A model generated the notes under the pieces. It worked only from the letters and a program-made list of their open reading frames with translations, was not told the DNA's origin and searched no databases. 64,000 nt of DNA, from assembly GCF_051859025.1 (NCBI RefSeq), contig NZ_JBHYGL010000018.1:1-64000 (forward strand). The letters are read 5' to 3'. Source of the stretch: Falsiroseomonas sp051859025 (lineage in GTDB: Bacteria; Pseudomonadota; Alphaproteobacteria; Acetobacterales; Acetobacteraceae). Made by a program: the position numbers and the translations under genes. Position 1 is the stretch's first letter. Each line of letters begins with the position of its first letter. Positions 50,034-59,546 of this stretch are shown here, piece by piece.

Positions 50034-51269
50034 ATGATGCGCCTGCCCGGCCTGGCGCCCTTCCGCCAGAAGGGATTCCGGCGGCAATTCCCCGCCGATA
50101 TCGCGACATCCTGGGGCTTCGAGATCGAGACCCTGGTGCTGGGCTGGTACATCCTGGTCAGCACGGGTTCGGTCGTGTGGCTGACCGCCTTCGCCTCCGT
50201 GCAGTATCTCGGCACGCTGGTGTCGCCGATGTTCGGTGTGATGGGCGACCGGCTGGGCCATCGCGGCGTGCTTTGCGTCATGCGCGGGCTCTATGCGGTG
50301 CTGGCTTCCGTGATCGGCGTGATGGCGCTGACGGGGGCGATGACGCCAGTGGCCGTGATGGCGGTGGCCGCCGTGGCGGGGCTGGTGCGGCCTTCCGACA
50401 TGGGCATGCGCAACGCGCTGATCGCGGCCAGCGTGCCCGCGGTGCAGATGCCGGCTGCCATGGGCATCTCCCGCACCACGGCCGACACGGCGCGCGTGAT
50501 GGGCGCGCTGGCGGGGGCGGGGCTGGTGGCGATGCTCGGTATCGGTGCGACCTATTGCGTCGTCGTGGGGCTGTACCTGACGAGCCTCTGCCTGACGCTG
50601 GCGGTGCCGGCGCCACGGCGCATCACGTCGGCACCGGCCTCCCCCTTGCGGGAATTGCGCGACGGCTTCGGCCATCTGCGGGAAACCCCGCCGCTGATGG
50701 CGGCGATCCTGCTGGCCTTCCTGGTGAATCTGCTCGCCTACCCCGTCTCCGGCGGGCTGCTGCCCTATGTCGCGCGGGAGGTCTATGGCGTGGACCGCAC
50801 CGTGCTGGGCTACCTCATCGCCTGCTTCGCGGGGGGCGGGTTGCTGGGGTCGATCGTGATGATCGGGCGCGGCGGCGTGGCCTATCCGGGACGCGTGATG
50901 CTGGTGGCCTGCGCCATCTGGTTTCCCCTGCTGATCGCCTTCGCCACCGTCACCGATCCCCGCACGGGCCTGGTGCTGATGGGCCTGGCCGGCTTCGTGC
51001 AGAGTTTTGCTCTCGTGCCCATGTCCGTGATCCTGCTGCGCTGCGCGGAGGAACGCTTCCGGGGCCGCGTGATGGGGCTGCGGATCCTGGCGGTCTATGG
51101 GCTGCCGCTGGGGCTGGTGGTGGCGGGGCCGCTGATCGAATGGATGGGCTTCATGCGCACCATCACGATGTATGCCGGGCTCGGGCTGATCTGCACGGGG
51201 GCGATCGCGCTGCATTGGCGAAAGCATCTCTGGCCCTCCGACGCGCCGGCCAATACCGCGCTGCGCTAA
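50034..51269 (+). CDS. MFS transporter, EntS-like (MFS_3)
   Basis: 411-aa inner-membrane exporter, about 12 helices. FRRQFPADIATSWGFEIETLVLGWYI opens the first helix; GVMGDRLGHRGVLCVMR is motif A; RNALIAASVPAVQMPAAMGISR is typical of the enterobactin-exporter branch. Substrate unknown; no siderophore genes are nearby. The stop codon overlaps that of the convergent LysR gene (shared CTAA). Met-Met start; 50037 is an alternative. No good ribosome-binding site is visible. Confidence 0.85.
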   Translation: MMRLPGLAPFRQKGFRRQFPADIATSWGFEIETLVLGWYILVSTGSVVWLTAFASVQYLGTLVSPMFGVMGDRLGHRGVLCVMRGLYAVLASVIGVMALTGAMTPVAVMAVAAVAGLVRPSDMGMRNALIAASVPAVQMPAAMGISRTTADTARVMGALAGAGLVAMLGIGATYCVVVGLYLTSLCLTLAVPAPRRITSAPASPLRELRDGFGHLRETPPLMAAILLAFLVNLLAYPVSGGLLPYVAREVYGVDRTVLGYLIACFAGGGLLGSIVMIGRGGVAYPGRVMLVACAIWFPLLIAFATVTDPRTGLVLMGLAGFVQSFALVPMSVILLRCAEERFRGRVMGLRILAVYGLPLGLVVAGPLIEWMGFMRTITMYAGLGLICTGAIALHWRKHLWPSDAPANTALR

Positions 51270-52162
51270 TCCGTGCCCAGGCTCCGCGCCAGCCATTCCG
51301 AAAACGCCTGCACGGTGGATCGCCGCGCGGCCATTTCCGTCATGACGAGGTGGTAGCCCGTGCCATCCTCCATCACGCCGTCGAAGGCCCGAACCAGGCG
51401 CCCTTCCGCGATGGCGTCCCGCACCAGCACGCCCCAGCCGATGCCGATTCCCTGGCCGGCCTCGGCGGCGGCCAGGGCCATCGCCGTCTCGTCGAAGCGG
51501 GGGCCTGCGGCGACCAGGGAAGGGTCGATCCCCGCGGCCTCCGCCCAACTGCGCCAGTAGGGCCGCTCCGCGTAATGCAGCAGTGTCGCGCAGGGCAGGG
51601 CCTGCGCCGGGTCACCGGGCAGCGTGGCGCGGAGCGTCGGCGTGCAGACCGGCATCATCTGTTCGCGTGTCAGGCGCCGCACGACATAGTCCGGCCAGTC
51701 GCCCTGGCCGGTGCGGATGGCGACATCGACATCGGCACCAAGCCGCTGCGCGAAGTAGCGATGCGTCTCCAGCCGCAGGTCGATCCAGGGATGGGCGCGG
51801 GCGAAATCGCCGATGCGCGGCGCCAGGACCCGCATGGCGAAGCTGCGCGCGGCGTTCACCACCAGGGTGGTGCGGCTGCGCGGCTGGCCGATGCGGAACA
51901 GCCCGCTCTCCAGCGTCTCCAGCCCCCGCCTGGCGTAATCCGCCAGCACGTCGCCGGCCTCGGTCAGCCGCAAGCCGCGCGGGCCGCGGGTGAACAACGG
52001 CTCCGCCAGCCTTTCCTCCAGCGCCTTGACCTGCCGGCTGATGGCGCCCTGCGTCACGCCAAGCTCCGCCGCCGCGCGGGCCATGTTGAGGTGGCGCGCC
52101 GCCGCATCGAAGGCCCTGAGTGCCTGCAACGGCAACCCGGCCATGCCTTGAGCTGAACTCAT
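51266..52162 (-). CDS. LysR-family transcriptional regulator (GcvA-like)
   Basis: 298-aa regulator. The N-terminal helix-turn-helix is ALRAFDAAARHLNMARAAAELGVTQGAISRQVKALE; the effector domain follows from about residue 95 (VNAARSFAMRVLAPRIGDF, QRLGADVDVAIRTGQGDWP). It sits divergent from the hydantoinase operon with a 77-bp spacer, the usual LysR arrangement, so it most likely activates that operon in response to a pathway compound. The ATG at 52162 and one at 52144 (MAGLPLQ) are both possible. Confidence 0.9.
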   Translation of the reverse strand: MSSAQGMAGLPLQALRAFDAAARHLNMARAAAELGVTQGAISRQVKALEERLAEPLFTRGPRGLRLTEAGDVLADYARRGLETLESGLFRIGQPRSRTTLVVNAARSFAMRVLAPRIGDFARAHPWIDLRLETHRYFAQRLGADVDVAIRTGQGDWPDYVVRRLTREQMMPVCTPTLRATLPGDPAQALPCATLLHYAERPYWRSWAEAAGIDPSLVAAGPRFDETAMALAAAEAGQGIGIGWGVLVRDAIAEGRLVRAFDGVMEDGTGYHLVMTEMAARRSTVQAFSEWLARSLGTD

Positions 52163-52239
52163 GGCTGGAGAGCCTATCCCGCGCCTTTCCCCCCCGCCAT
52201 CCCCGCCCCAGACTGCGCCCCAACCACCAAGGACGCCGC

Positions 52240-53892
52240 ATGACCGCCCAAGGCCCCGCCTTCGATCCTGTCACGCTCCAGATACTCTGGAGCCGGCTGA
52301 TCTCCATGGCGGATGAGGCCGCGGCGGCGCTGCTGCGCACCTCCTTCTCCACCATCGTCCGCGAATCCAATGATTTCGCGACGGTGCTCATGGACGCGGA
52401 GGGCAACAGCCTGGCGGAGAACAGCATCGGGATTCCGAGCTTCGTCGGCCTGCTGCCGAAGACGCTGCGCCACATGCTGGCGGAAATCCCGCTGGACGAA
52501 CTGCGCCCGGGCGATTGCCTGATCACCAACGACCCGTGGATGGGCACGGGCCATCTGCTCGACATCACCATGGCCCAGCCGATCTTTCGCGGCGACAAGC
52601 TGGTGGGCTTCGCGGGCGCCACGTCCCACATGCCCGATATCGGCGGCACCCTCTGGTCCGCCGACTGCACGGAGGTGTTCGAGGAAGGGCTGCGCATCCC
52701 GCCCTCCAAATTCCTGATCGAGGGCAAGGAGAATCGCGAACTCGCCCGCATCATCCGCGGCAATGTCCGCGTGCCGGACCAGGTGATGGGCGACATCCAG
52801 GCGCAGGTGACGGCCACCAGCGTCTGCGCGCGGCGCGTGCTGGAATTCCTGGACGATACGGGGCTGGAGGATCTGGTCGCGCTCTCCGCCACGCTCCAGG
52901 CCCGCGCCGATGCCGCCATGCGCAAGGCGATCGCCGCGCTGCCGGACGGCACCTGGCACGGCACCGTCTACGCCGACGGGTACGAGGACCAGGAGACGCG
53001 CATCCAATGCGCGCTGACCATCGCGGGCGACCAGCTTTCGGTTGACTACGCTGGCACCTCGCCCCAGATCGCACGCGGCCTCAACAGCGTGATGAATTAC
53101 ACCTACGCCTACACCGTCTATCCGCTGAAATGCGCGCTGGACCCGCTGACGCCTAGGAACGAGGGCAGCTACCGCGCCGTCAGCGTGGTGGCGCCGGAGG
53201 GCAGCATCCTCAACCCGCGCTGGCCGGCGGCGGTGAATGCGCGACACCTGACGGGGCTGTTCCTGTCCGGCGCGCTGTACCAGTGCCTGGCGCAGATCGT
53301 GCCGGGGATGGTGGTGGCGGATAGCGCGAGCCCGGCGCCTCGCCCGGTCTATACGGGCCGGGACAATAATGGCGACCGGTTCAGCCAGGTGCTGTTCGGC
53401 AGCGGCGGCATGGGCGCGGCGGCGCATCGCGATGGCCTCAACACCACCGCCTTCCCCACCAATTCCGGCTCCGGCTCCATCGAGGCCTTCGAGGCATCGG
53501 CGCCGATCCTGGTGTGGAAGAAGGATCTGATGCCCGACAGCGGCGGCCCCGGCCAGTTCCGCGGCGGCCTTGGCCAGGAGATCGAGCTGGAGGTGATGAC
53601 GCAGGAAAGCGTGCGCCTGTCCCTCATCGCCGATCGCATGAAGCATCCCGCCGGCGGGCTCGATGGTGGGGAGGCCGGCGCGCCGGCGCTGGTGCAATTG
53701 CAGGATGGCCGCAAGCCGCATCCGAAGTCCCGCAGCACGCTGCAACCGGGGGACCGGCTGCTGATGCATCTCGGCGGTGGCGGCGGCTATGGCGACCCGC
53801 GGGCGCGCGATCCGGCAGCGGTGAAGCGCGACCTGGCTGATGGCTATGTCTCGCCCGAAGGGGCGCAACGCGATTACGGGGTGATGCCATGA
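52240..53892 (+). CDS. hyuB: Hydantoinase/oxoprolinase subunit B, first gene of a catabolic operon
   Basis: 550 aa. FDPVTLQILWSRLISMADEA opens the family domain; LITNDPWMGTGHLLDI is the conserved core; MPDSGGPGQFRGGLGQEIE and LHLGGGGGYGDP close it. It is only distantly similar to the hyuB at 2.1-3.8 kb (different core and length), so the two pairs are probably not a recent duplication. ATG at 52240 has AAGGA upstream. The stop overlaps the Bug receptor start by ATGA; the matching HyuA is two genes downstream. Confidence 0.93.
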   Translation: MTAQGPAFDPVTLQILWSRLISMADEAAAALLRTSFSTIVRESNDFATVLMDAEGNSLAENSIGIPSFVGLLPKTLRHMLAEIPLDELRPGDCLITNDPWMGTGHLLDITMAQPIFRGDKLVGFAGATSHMPDIGGTLWSADCTEVFEEGLRIPPSKFLIEGKENRELARIIRGNVRVPDQVMGDIQAQVTATSVCARRVLEFLDDTGLEDLVALSATLQARADAAMRKAIAALPDGTWHGTVYADGYEDQETRIQCALTIAGDQLSVDYAGTSPQIARGLNSVMNYTYAYTVYPLKCALDPLTPRNEGSYRAVSVVAPEGSILNPRWPAAVNARHLTGLFLSGALYQCLAQIVPGMVVADSASPAPRPVYTGRDNNGDRFSQVLFGSGGMGAAAHRDGLNTTAFPTNSGSGSIEAFEASAPILVWKKDLMPDSGGPGQFRGGLGQEIELEVMTQESVRLSLIADRMKHPAGGLDGGEAGAPALVQLQDGRKPHPKSRSTLQPGDRLLMHLGGGGGYGDPRARDPAAVKRDLADGYVSPEGAQRDYGVMP

Positions 53893-54857
53893 GCAACTTC
53901 ACACGCCGTGCCTTGGTGGCCACCACGCTGTTCGCGCCCGCCGTGGCGCGGGCGCAGATTACGCGGCCCGTGCGCCTGATCGTCCCCTTCGCGGCGGGCG
54001 GCGGGTCCGACACGCTGGCGCGGCTGCTCTCCGTGCCGCTGAGCGAACGGCTCGGCCAGCCCGTGGTGGTGGAGAACCGCGCGGGCGCGGGCAGCCAGAT
54101 CGGGGCAGAGGCGGTGATGCGCAGCGCGCCGGACGGCACGACGCTGCTGCTGGGCGATACGCCCTTGGCCACCATCCCCGCCGTGCAGGTGGCCGGCGGC
54201 CGCCCCGCGCCCTTCGATGCCGCCCGCGACTTCACAGCGGTCTCGGCGCTGGCCATCGCGCCCGCGCTGGTGGTGGTCGGCGGGCAATCCCGCTTCCGGA
54301 CACTGACGGAGTTGCTGGCCGCCGCGCGCGCCAACCCGGCGGCGATCGACTTCGCCTCCGCCGGGGTCGCCAGCTCCACGCACCTGATCCTGGAACTGCT
54401 GCAGATGAGGGCCGGCGTGCGCGTGACGCATGTGCCCTATCGCGGCGCGGCGCCGGCGGTGCAGGACGTGCTGGCGGGGACGGTGCAGGCGACGATCATG
54501 GCGCTGGCGACGGCCGCGCCGCTGGTGCAGTCCGGCCAGATCCGCGTGATCGGCATCGCTGCGGAGCAGCGCATCGCCGCCATGCCCGATGTGCCGACAC
54601 TGAAGGAACAGGGCGTCGATCTCGTCTCCGGCTTCTGGTGGGGCGTGCTCGGGCCGCTCGGCATCCCCGATCCCGTGCTGGCGCAACTCGTCACGGCCAT
54701 CGAGGCCTCCATGGCCAGCGAGGCCATGACATCGCGCCTGCCCGCGCTCGGCCTCAATCGCCTGGCGCTCGGCCCCGCCGATTTCCGCGCGATGCTGGCT
54801 TCGGAGACGCGCCGCTGGGGAGAGGTTGTGCAGGCCGCGGGGATCAAGCCTGAATGA
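53889..54857 (+). CDS. Bug/TctC-family periplasmic receptor of the hydantoinase operon
   Basis: 322-aa receptor. Signal peptide MSNFTRRALVATTLFAPAVA-RAQ, then RLIVPFAAGGGSDTLAR, VVVENRAGAGSQIGAE, VTHVPYRGAAPAVQDV and MPDVPTLKEQG. Lying between hyuB and hyuA and coupled to both by ATGA overlaps, it almost certainly captures the substrate of the pathway. No membrane TctAB genes accompany it; they would have to be shared from elsewhere. Confidence 0.93.
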   Translation: MSNFTRRALVATTLFAPAVARAQITRPVRLIVPFAAGGGSDTLARLLSVPLSERLGQPVVVENRAGAGSQIGAEAVMRSAPDGTTLLLGDTPLATIPAVQVAGGRPAPFDAARDFTAVSALAIAPALVVVGGQSRFRTLTELLAAARANPAAIDFASAGVASSTHLILELLQMRAGVRVTHVPYRGAAPAVQDVLAGTVQATIMALATAAPLVQSGQIRVIGIAAEQRIAAMPDVPTLKEQGVDLVSGFWWGVLGPLGIPDPVLAQLVTAIEASMASEAMTSRLPALGLNRLALGPADFRAMLASETRRWGEVVQAAGIKPE

Positions 54858-56929
54858 GTGCGCCCCCTATCCGCATCGGCGTCGATGTCGGCGGCACCTT
54901 CACCGATTTCGTGCTGGTCGATGAGGCGCGGAGCCGCGTCCTCACCGGCAAGCGCCTGACCACCCCGGACGATCCCGGCCGCGCCATCCTGGAAGGGCTG
55001 GACCGGCTGCTGGCGGAAGCCGGCGTCGGCTTCGGCGATGTCCGCCAGATCGTCCATGGCACCACGCTGGTCACCAACATCGTGATCGAGCGCAAGGGCG
55101 CGCGCATCGGCCTTCTCACCACGCGCGGCTTCCGCGACAGCCTCGAGATGGGGCGGGAGATGCGCTACGATTTGTACGATTTGTTCCTCGACAAGCCGGA
55201 GCCATTGGTCCCGCGCCCGCGCCGCCTGGCGGTGACGCAGCGCCACGATGCACACGGCACCGAACGCCTGGCGCTGGCGGAGGATGAGGTGCGCGACGCC
55301 GCGCGTGCACTGAAGGCGCAGGGCGTGGAAGCGGTGGCCGTCTGCTTCCTGCACAGCTACCTCGACCCCGGCCATGAACGCCGCGCGGGCGCGATCCTGG
55401 CGGAAGAACTGCCCGGCGTGCCCGTCACGCTGTCCTCCGACGTCGCGCCGGAGATCCGCGAATATGAGCGTGCCAATACCGCCTGCGTGAACGCCTATGT
55501 CACGCCGCTGATGGACCGCTACCTGGCAGTGCTGGAAGCCGCGCTGAAGGCGAAGGGGCTCGGCGGGCCGCTGCATTTGATGCTTTCCGCCGGCGGCATC
55601 GCGACCGTCGGCTATGCCCGCGCCAACCCGGTGCAGCTGATCGAAAGCGGCCCCGCCGCCGGCGCCACGGCGGCGATGCATCACGGTCGCATCGCCGGCG
55701 TCGCCGACATGATCTCCTTCGACATGGGCGGCACCACGGCCAAGATGTGCCTGGTGGAGAAGGGGGAGGCCGAGCATTCATCGACCTTCGAGGCCGCGCG
55801 CGTCCGACGCTTCCGCAAGGGATCGGGCCTGCCGCTGAAGGTGCCGGTGATCGACCTGATCGAGATCGGCGCCGGCGGTGGTTCCATCGCGCAGGTCAGC
55901 GCCATGGGGCTGCTGACGGTCGGCCCCGAAAGCGCGGGATCGGTCCCCGGCCCCGTCTGCTATGCCCGTGGCGGCACGCATCCCACGGTCACGGATGCCG
56001 ACCTGCTGCTGGGCTACCTCTCCCCCGAGTATTTCCTCGGCGGCGAGATGGCGCTGGACCGCGCCGCGGTGGAACGCGCGATGGAGGAACATCTCGCGCG
56101 CCCGCTCGGCCTTTCCGTGCTGGAAGCGGCTGCCGGCATCCATGCCATCGTGAACGAGAACATGGCGGCGGCAACACGCATGTATGTCGCTGAGAAGGGC
56201 AGGGACCCCCGTCGCTACGCCATGCTCGCCTTCGGCGGCGCGGGGCCGGTGCATGCCTATGGGCTGGCGAAGCTGCTGAAGCTGTCACGGGTGATCGTGC
56301 CGCAGGGCGCGGGCGTGGCTTCCGCGCTCGGCTTCCTTGTCGCGGCGCCGGCCATCGATCTCGTGCGATCCGGCGTGCAGCGCCTGAACGCGGTGGACTG
56401 GGCCTCCATCGCGCAAAAATTCGCCGCGATGGAGGCCGAGGCGCGGGCGATGCTGGAGGATGCGGGCGCCGCCCCGGGCGACGTGACGTTCCGCCGCAGC
56501 GTGGACATGCGCTACGCCGGCCAGGGCTTCGACATCGCCGTGCCGCTGCCCGCCGCGATCGATGCCGCCAGCGTCGAGACGGCCTTCCTCGACACCTACC
56601 AGCGCCTGTTCGACCGCCGCATCACGGGGGTGCCGATGGAGGTGCTGTCCTGGCGCCTCAACGCCACCGCATCCCGCCCCGGCGTGCCGGAGGCCAGTGC
56701 CGCTGGTGACGGCCATTCGTTGAAGGGCGAGCGCCCCGTCTGGTTCCCCGAGACCGGCATGGCGCCCTGCCGCGTGCATGACCGCTACCGCCTGCGGCCC
56801 GGCGAACGCCATGCGGGGCCGGCGGTGGTGGAGGAACGCGAATCCACCATCGTCATCGGCCCCGATGCGACCTTCATGGCCGACAGCCACGGCAACATCC
56901 TCATCGACATCCAGGGAAACGCCCCATGA
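54854..56929 (+). CDS. hyuA: Hydantoinase/oxoprolinase subunit A of the operon
   Basis: 691 aa. IRIGVDVGGTFTDFVLV (6-22), VHGTTLVTNIVIERKG, IESGPAAGATAAM, ISFDMGGTTAKMCLV and GSVPGPVCYARGG are conserved. The GGTTAK variant, in place of the GGTSTD of the first HyuA, is the form common in acetone-carboxylase-like and N-methylhydantoinase branches. With HyuB it would hydrolyse a cyclic amide using ATP. ATGA overlaps on both sides. Confidence 0.94.
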   Translation: MSAPPIRIGVDVGGTFTDFVLVDEARSRVLTGKRLTTPDDPGRAILEGLDRLLAEAGVGFGDVRQIVHGTTLVTNIVIERKGARIGLLTTRGFRDSLEMGREMRYDLYDLFLDKPEPLVPRPRRLAVTQRHDAHGTERLALAEDEVRDAARALKAQGVEAVAVCFLHSYLDPGHERRAGAILAEELPGVPVTLSSDVAPEIREYERANTACVNAYVTPLMDRYLAVLEAALKAKGLGGPLHLMLSAGGIATVGYARANPVQLIESGPAAGATAAMHHGRIAGVADMISFDMGGTTAKMCLVEKGEAEHSSTFEAARVRRFRKGSGLPLKVPVIDLIEIGAGGGSIAQVSAMGLLTVGPESAGSVPGPVCYARGGTHPTVTDADLLLGYLSPEYFLGGEMALDRAAVERAMEEHLARPLGLSVLEAAAGIHAIVNENMAAATRMYVAEKGRDPRRYAMLAFGGAGPVHAYGLAKLLKLSRVIVPQGAGVASALGFLVAAPAIDLVRSGVQRLNAVDWASIAQKFAAMEAEARAMLEDAGAAPGDVTFRRSVDMRYAGQGFDIAVPLPAAIDAASVETAFLDTYQRLFDRRITGVPMEVLSWRLNATASRPGVPEASAAGDGHSLKGERPVWFPETGMAPCRVHDRYRLRPGERHAGPAVVEERESTIVIGPDATFMADSHGNILIDIQGNAP

Positions 56930-57882
56930 CCAAATCCGCCAGCCACGCATGGCTCGATGGCAAGCTGGTGCCGTGGAGCGACGCGACGATCCACATATCC
57001 ACCGAGGCCGTGCTGCGCGGTGAGAACGTCTTCGAGGGTATCCGCGCCTATTGGAACCCCGATGAAGGCCAGCTCTACGCCTTCCGCCACGCCGACCACA
57101 TCGCCCGCCTGCGCCAGGGCGCGCATATCATGCGCATGGCCGTGCCCTACAGCGATGAGCAGATCGAGGCCGCGTCCCTCGACCTCATCCGCGCCTGCGG
57201 CTACCGGGAGAACATCCACTACCGCCCCGTCGTCTACTTCGCCGAGGGCGAACTCACGCATTACCTGCCGAGCGAGATCCGCACGGGCTTCTTCATCCTC
57301 GCCTTCCCGATGCCCTCCAAGCCCACCATCGAGACGGGCGTGAAATCCTGCGTCAGCACCTGGCGGCGCAATAGCGATATGGCCTCCCCTTCGAGGATCA
57401 AGGCCGGCAGCAACTACCACAATTCGCGCCTGGCCTATGTCGAGGCGCGGCTGAACGGCTTCGGCCCGCCGGTGATGCTGAACGCCGCCGGCAAGGTCGC
57501 GGAAGGCCCGGGCGCCTGCATCATGATCGTCCGCCGCGGCAAGCTCATCACACCGCCCGTCACCGCCGACATCCTGGAGAGCATCACGCGGGAGACGGTG
57601 ATGGAGCTGGCGGAGCGCGAGCTCGGCCTGACGGTGGTGGAGCGCGACATCGATCGGTCGGAATTGTACGTCTGCGAGGAAGCCTTCTTCTGCGGCAGCG
57701 GGGCGGAGGTCCTGCCCATCGCCTCGATCGACCATTACGACATCGGCGGCGGCAAGCCCGGCACCATCACGCGCCGCCTCCAGCAGATCTACTTCGACGT
57801 CGTGCGCGGCAAACTCGAAAAATACCGGCATTGGCTCACGCCGATTTATGGCGCCGAAACCGCGCGGCAGGCGGCGGAGTGA
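56926..57882 (+). CDS. Branched-chain amino acid aminotransferase-family protein
   Basis: 318-aa fold-type IV PLP enzyme. Lys159 in RIKAGSNYHNSRLA is the Schiff-base lysine; GENVFEGIRAYW and EEAFFCGSGAEVLPI are family hallmarks. It transfers an amino group from an amino acid to 2-oxoglutarate. Its place inside the hydantoinase operon (ATGA after hyuA) suggests it deaminates the ring-opened product rather than serving general Ile/Leu/Val synthesis. It ends on the first base of the ThDP-enzyme start. Much less similar to the aminotransferase at 21.1 kb. Confidence 0.9.
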   Translation: MTKSASHAWLDGKLVPWSDATIHISTEAVLRGENVFEGIRAYWNPDEGQLYAFRHADHIARLRQGAHIMRMAVPYSDEQIEAASLDLIRACGYRENIHYRPVVYFAEGELTHYLPSEIRTGFFILAFPMPSKPTIETGVKSCVSTWRRNSDMASPSRIKAGSNYHNSRLAYVEARLNGFGPPVMLNAAGKVAEGPGACIMIVRRGKLITPPVTADILESITRETVMELAERELGLTVVERDIDRSELYVCEEAFFCGSGAEVLPIASIDHYDIGGGKPGTITRRLQQIYFDVVRGKLEKYRHWLTPIYGAETARQAAE

Positions 57883-59543
57883 TGGGGCGCAGCGTCGGTC
57901 GCCTGGTCGCGGAAAGCCTCGCCGCGCAGGGCGTGGACCTGATGTATTGCGTGCCGGGCGAGAGTTTCCTCGGCCTGACCGATGCGCTGGTGGATGTGCC
58001 GCAGCTTCGGCTGGTGGTCTGCCGGCATGAGGGTGGTGCGGCCTATATGGCGGTGGCCGATGGGCGGATGCGGGCGGGCAGGGCGGGGGTCTGCCTGGTC
58101 TCCCGCGGGCCCGGCGTCTCCAACGCCATGATCGGGCTGCACACGGCGCATCACGACGCGGTGCCGATGGTGCTGCTGATCGGCCAGGTGGAGCGGCGCG
58201 AGCGCGGGCGGATGGCGCTGCAGGAACACGATTACGGCAAGCTGCTGGCCGACATCACCAAGGCGGTGATCAATGTGGACCTGCCGAGCCAGGCCAGCGA
58301 GGCGGTGGCGCGCGCCTTCCATTTGGCCGAATCCGGCACGCCCGGCCCCGTCGCGGTGGTCTTCCCCGAGGATGTGCTGGACGAGGCCGCGGATGATCTG
58401 CCCCTGGCGAAGCCCCGCCCCCGCGCCACGCCCGGGCCTTCACCCGCGCAGATGGACGATCTGGCGCAGCGCCTGGCCGCGGCGCAGCGCCCGCTGGTGC
58501 TGGTGGGCGGCGCGATGGATGGGCCGCCGGAGACGCTGGATTCGCTGCGGCGATTCGCGGAGGCCTGGAGCCTTCCCGTCTCCCCCACCCATCGCCGTCC
58601 GCATCTGTTCGACAGCCACCACCCGAACTACGCCGGCTATGTCGGCAACCGCGTGCAGCCGCGCCTGATGGCGGAGATGCGGGAGGCCGATCTGCTGATC
58701 GCACTCGGCGAGCGCATGACCGATGTGGTGAGCCAGTCCTGGACCTGGCCGACCGCGCCCGATCCGCAGATGCCCTTCGTCCATGTCTGGCCGGACCCCT
58801 CGGAGCTGAACCGCGTCTGGCGCGCGGACCTTGCAATCTGCGCCGATCCCGCCGCGGTGGTCGAGGCGCTGCTGGAACGCAAGCCCTCGCACCCCTCGGG
58901 CCGTCTGGCCTGGATCGCCCGGCTGCACGCCATCCACCGGGAGCTGACGGTGCCGAGTTGGGAGGCCGCGCCGGATGGCGTGAACTTCGCCGCGGTCTGC
59001 GTGGGTGTGGCGGAACGCATGGCCGCCGATGCCGTGCTGACGACCGATGCCGGCAATTTCACCAGCTTCGTCCACCGGCACATTCCCTTCCGGCCGGGCC
59101 AGATCTTCCTGGGCTCCGCCGTCGGCGGCATGGGGGCTGGGATGCCGATGGCCGTCGCCGCCAGCATCCGCCACCCCGGCCGCCAGGTGATCGCGGTGGC
59201 GGGCGATGGCGGCGCGCTGATGACGGGGAACGAGATCGCCACCGCCATGCGCCACCAGGCCGCGCCGGTGCTGCTGATCCCGGACAACCGGACCTATGGC
59301 TCCATCGGCATGCATCACGAGAACCGCTATCCCGGCCGGCCCTTCGCCAATGCCGCTGATCTCGTGAACCCCGATTTCGCCGCCTGGGGCCGCGCCTTCG
59401 GGGCGGAGGGGTTCACCATCCGCACCGAGGACGATATCGGCCCGGTCCTCGACGCCGCGCTGGCGCCGCGGAGTGTGCCGGCGGTGGTGCATGTGCATGC
59501 CTCCGCCCTGCAGATCACGGCCTTCCGGCGCCGGAAGGGGTAG
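57882..59543 (+). CDS. ThDP-dependent enzyme, acetolactate synthase-like
   Basis: 553-aa enzyme with the three-domain plan of acetolactate synthase, benzoylformate decarboxylase and relatives. Glu50 (CRHEGGAAYMA) activates the cofactor; the middle domain has LVLVGGAMDGPP; the ThDP motif is AGDGGALMTGNEIATAMRHQ followed by LLIPDN. Acts on 2-oxo acids by decarboxylation or carboligation. The last operon gene, using the 2-oxo acid expected from the aminotransferase. ATG at 57882 (TGATG); GTG at 57879 is possible. Product type (aldehyde, CoA ester or acetolactate-like) cannot be told. Confidence 0.9.
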   Translation: MGRSVGRLVAESLAAQGVDLMYCVPGESFLGLTDALVDVPQLRLVVCRHEGGAAYMAVADGRMRAGRAGVCLVSRGPGVSNAMIGLHTAHHDAVPMVLLIGQVERRERGRMALQEHDYGKLLADITKAVINVDLPSQASEAVARAFHLAESGTPGPVAVVFPEDVLDEAADDLPLAKPRPRATPGPSPAQMDDLAQRLAAAQRPLVLVGGAMDGPPETLDSLRRFAEAWSLPVSPTHRRPHLFDSHHPNYAGYVGNRVQPRLMAEMREADLLIALGERMTDVVSQSWTWPTAPDPQMPFVHVWPDPSELNRVWRADLAICADPAAVVEALLERKPSHPSGRLAWIARLHAIHRELTVPSWEAAPDGVNFAAVCVGVAERMAADAVLTTDAGNFTSFVHRHIPFRPGQIFLGSAVGGMGAGMPMAVAASIRHPGRQVIAVAGDGGALMTGNEIATAMRHQAAPVLLIPDNRTYGSIGMHHENRYPGRPFANAADLVNPDFAAWGRAFGAEGFTIRTEDDIGPVLDAALAPRSVPAVVHVHASALQITAFRRRKG

Positions 59544-59546
59544 ACG

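Noticed and set aside
2148..56929. Recent duplication of the two hyuAB pairs
   Set aside because: Gene order, subunit lengths and core motifs (GGTSTD versus GGTTAK, NDPWHGGSH versus NDPWMGTGH) differ, so they are separate branches of the family.
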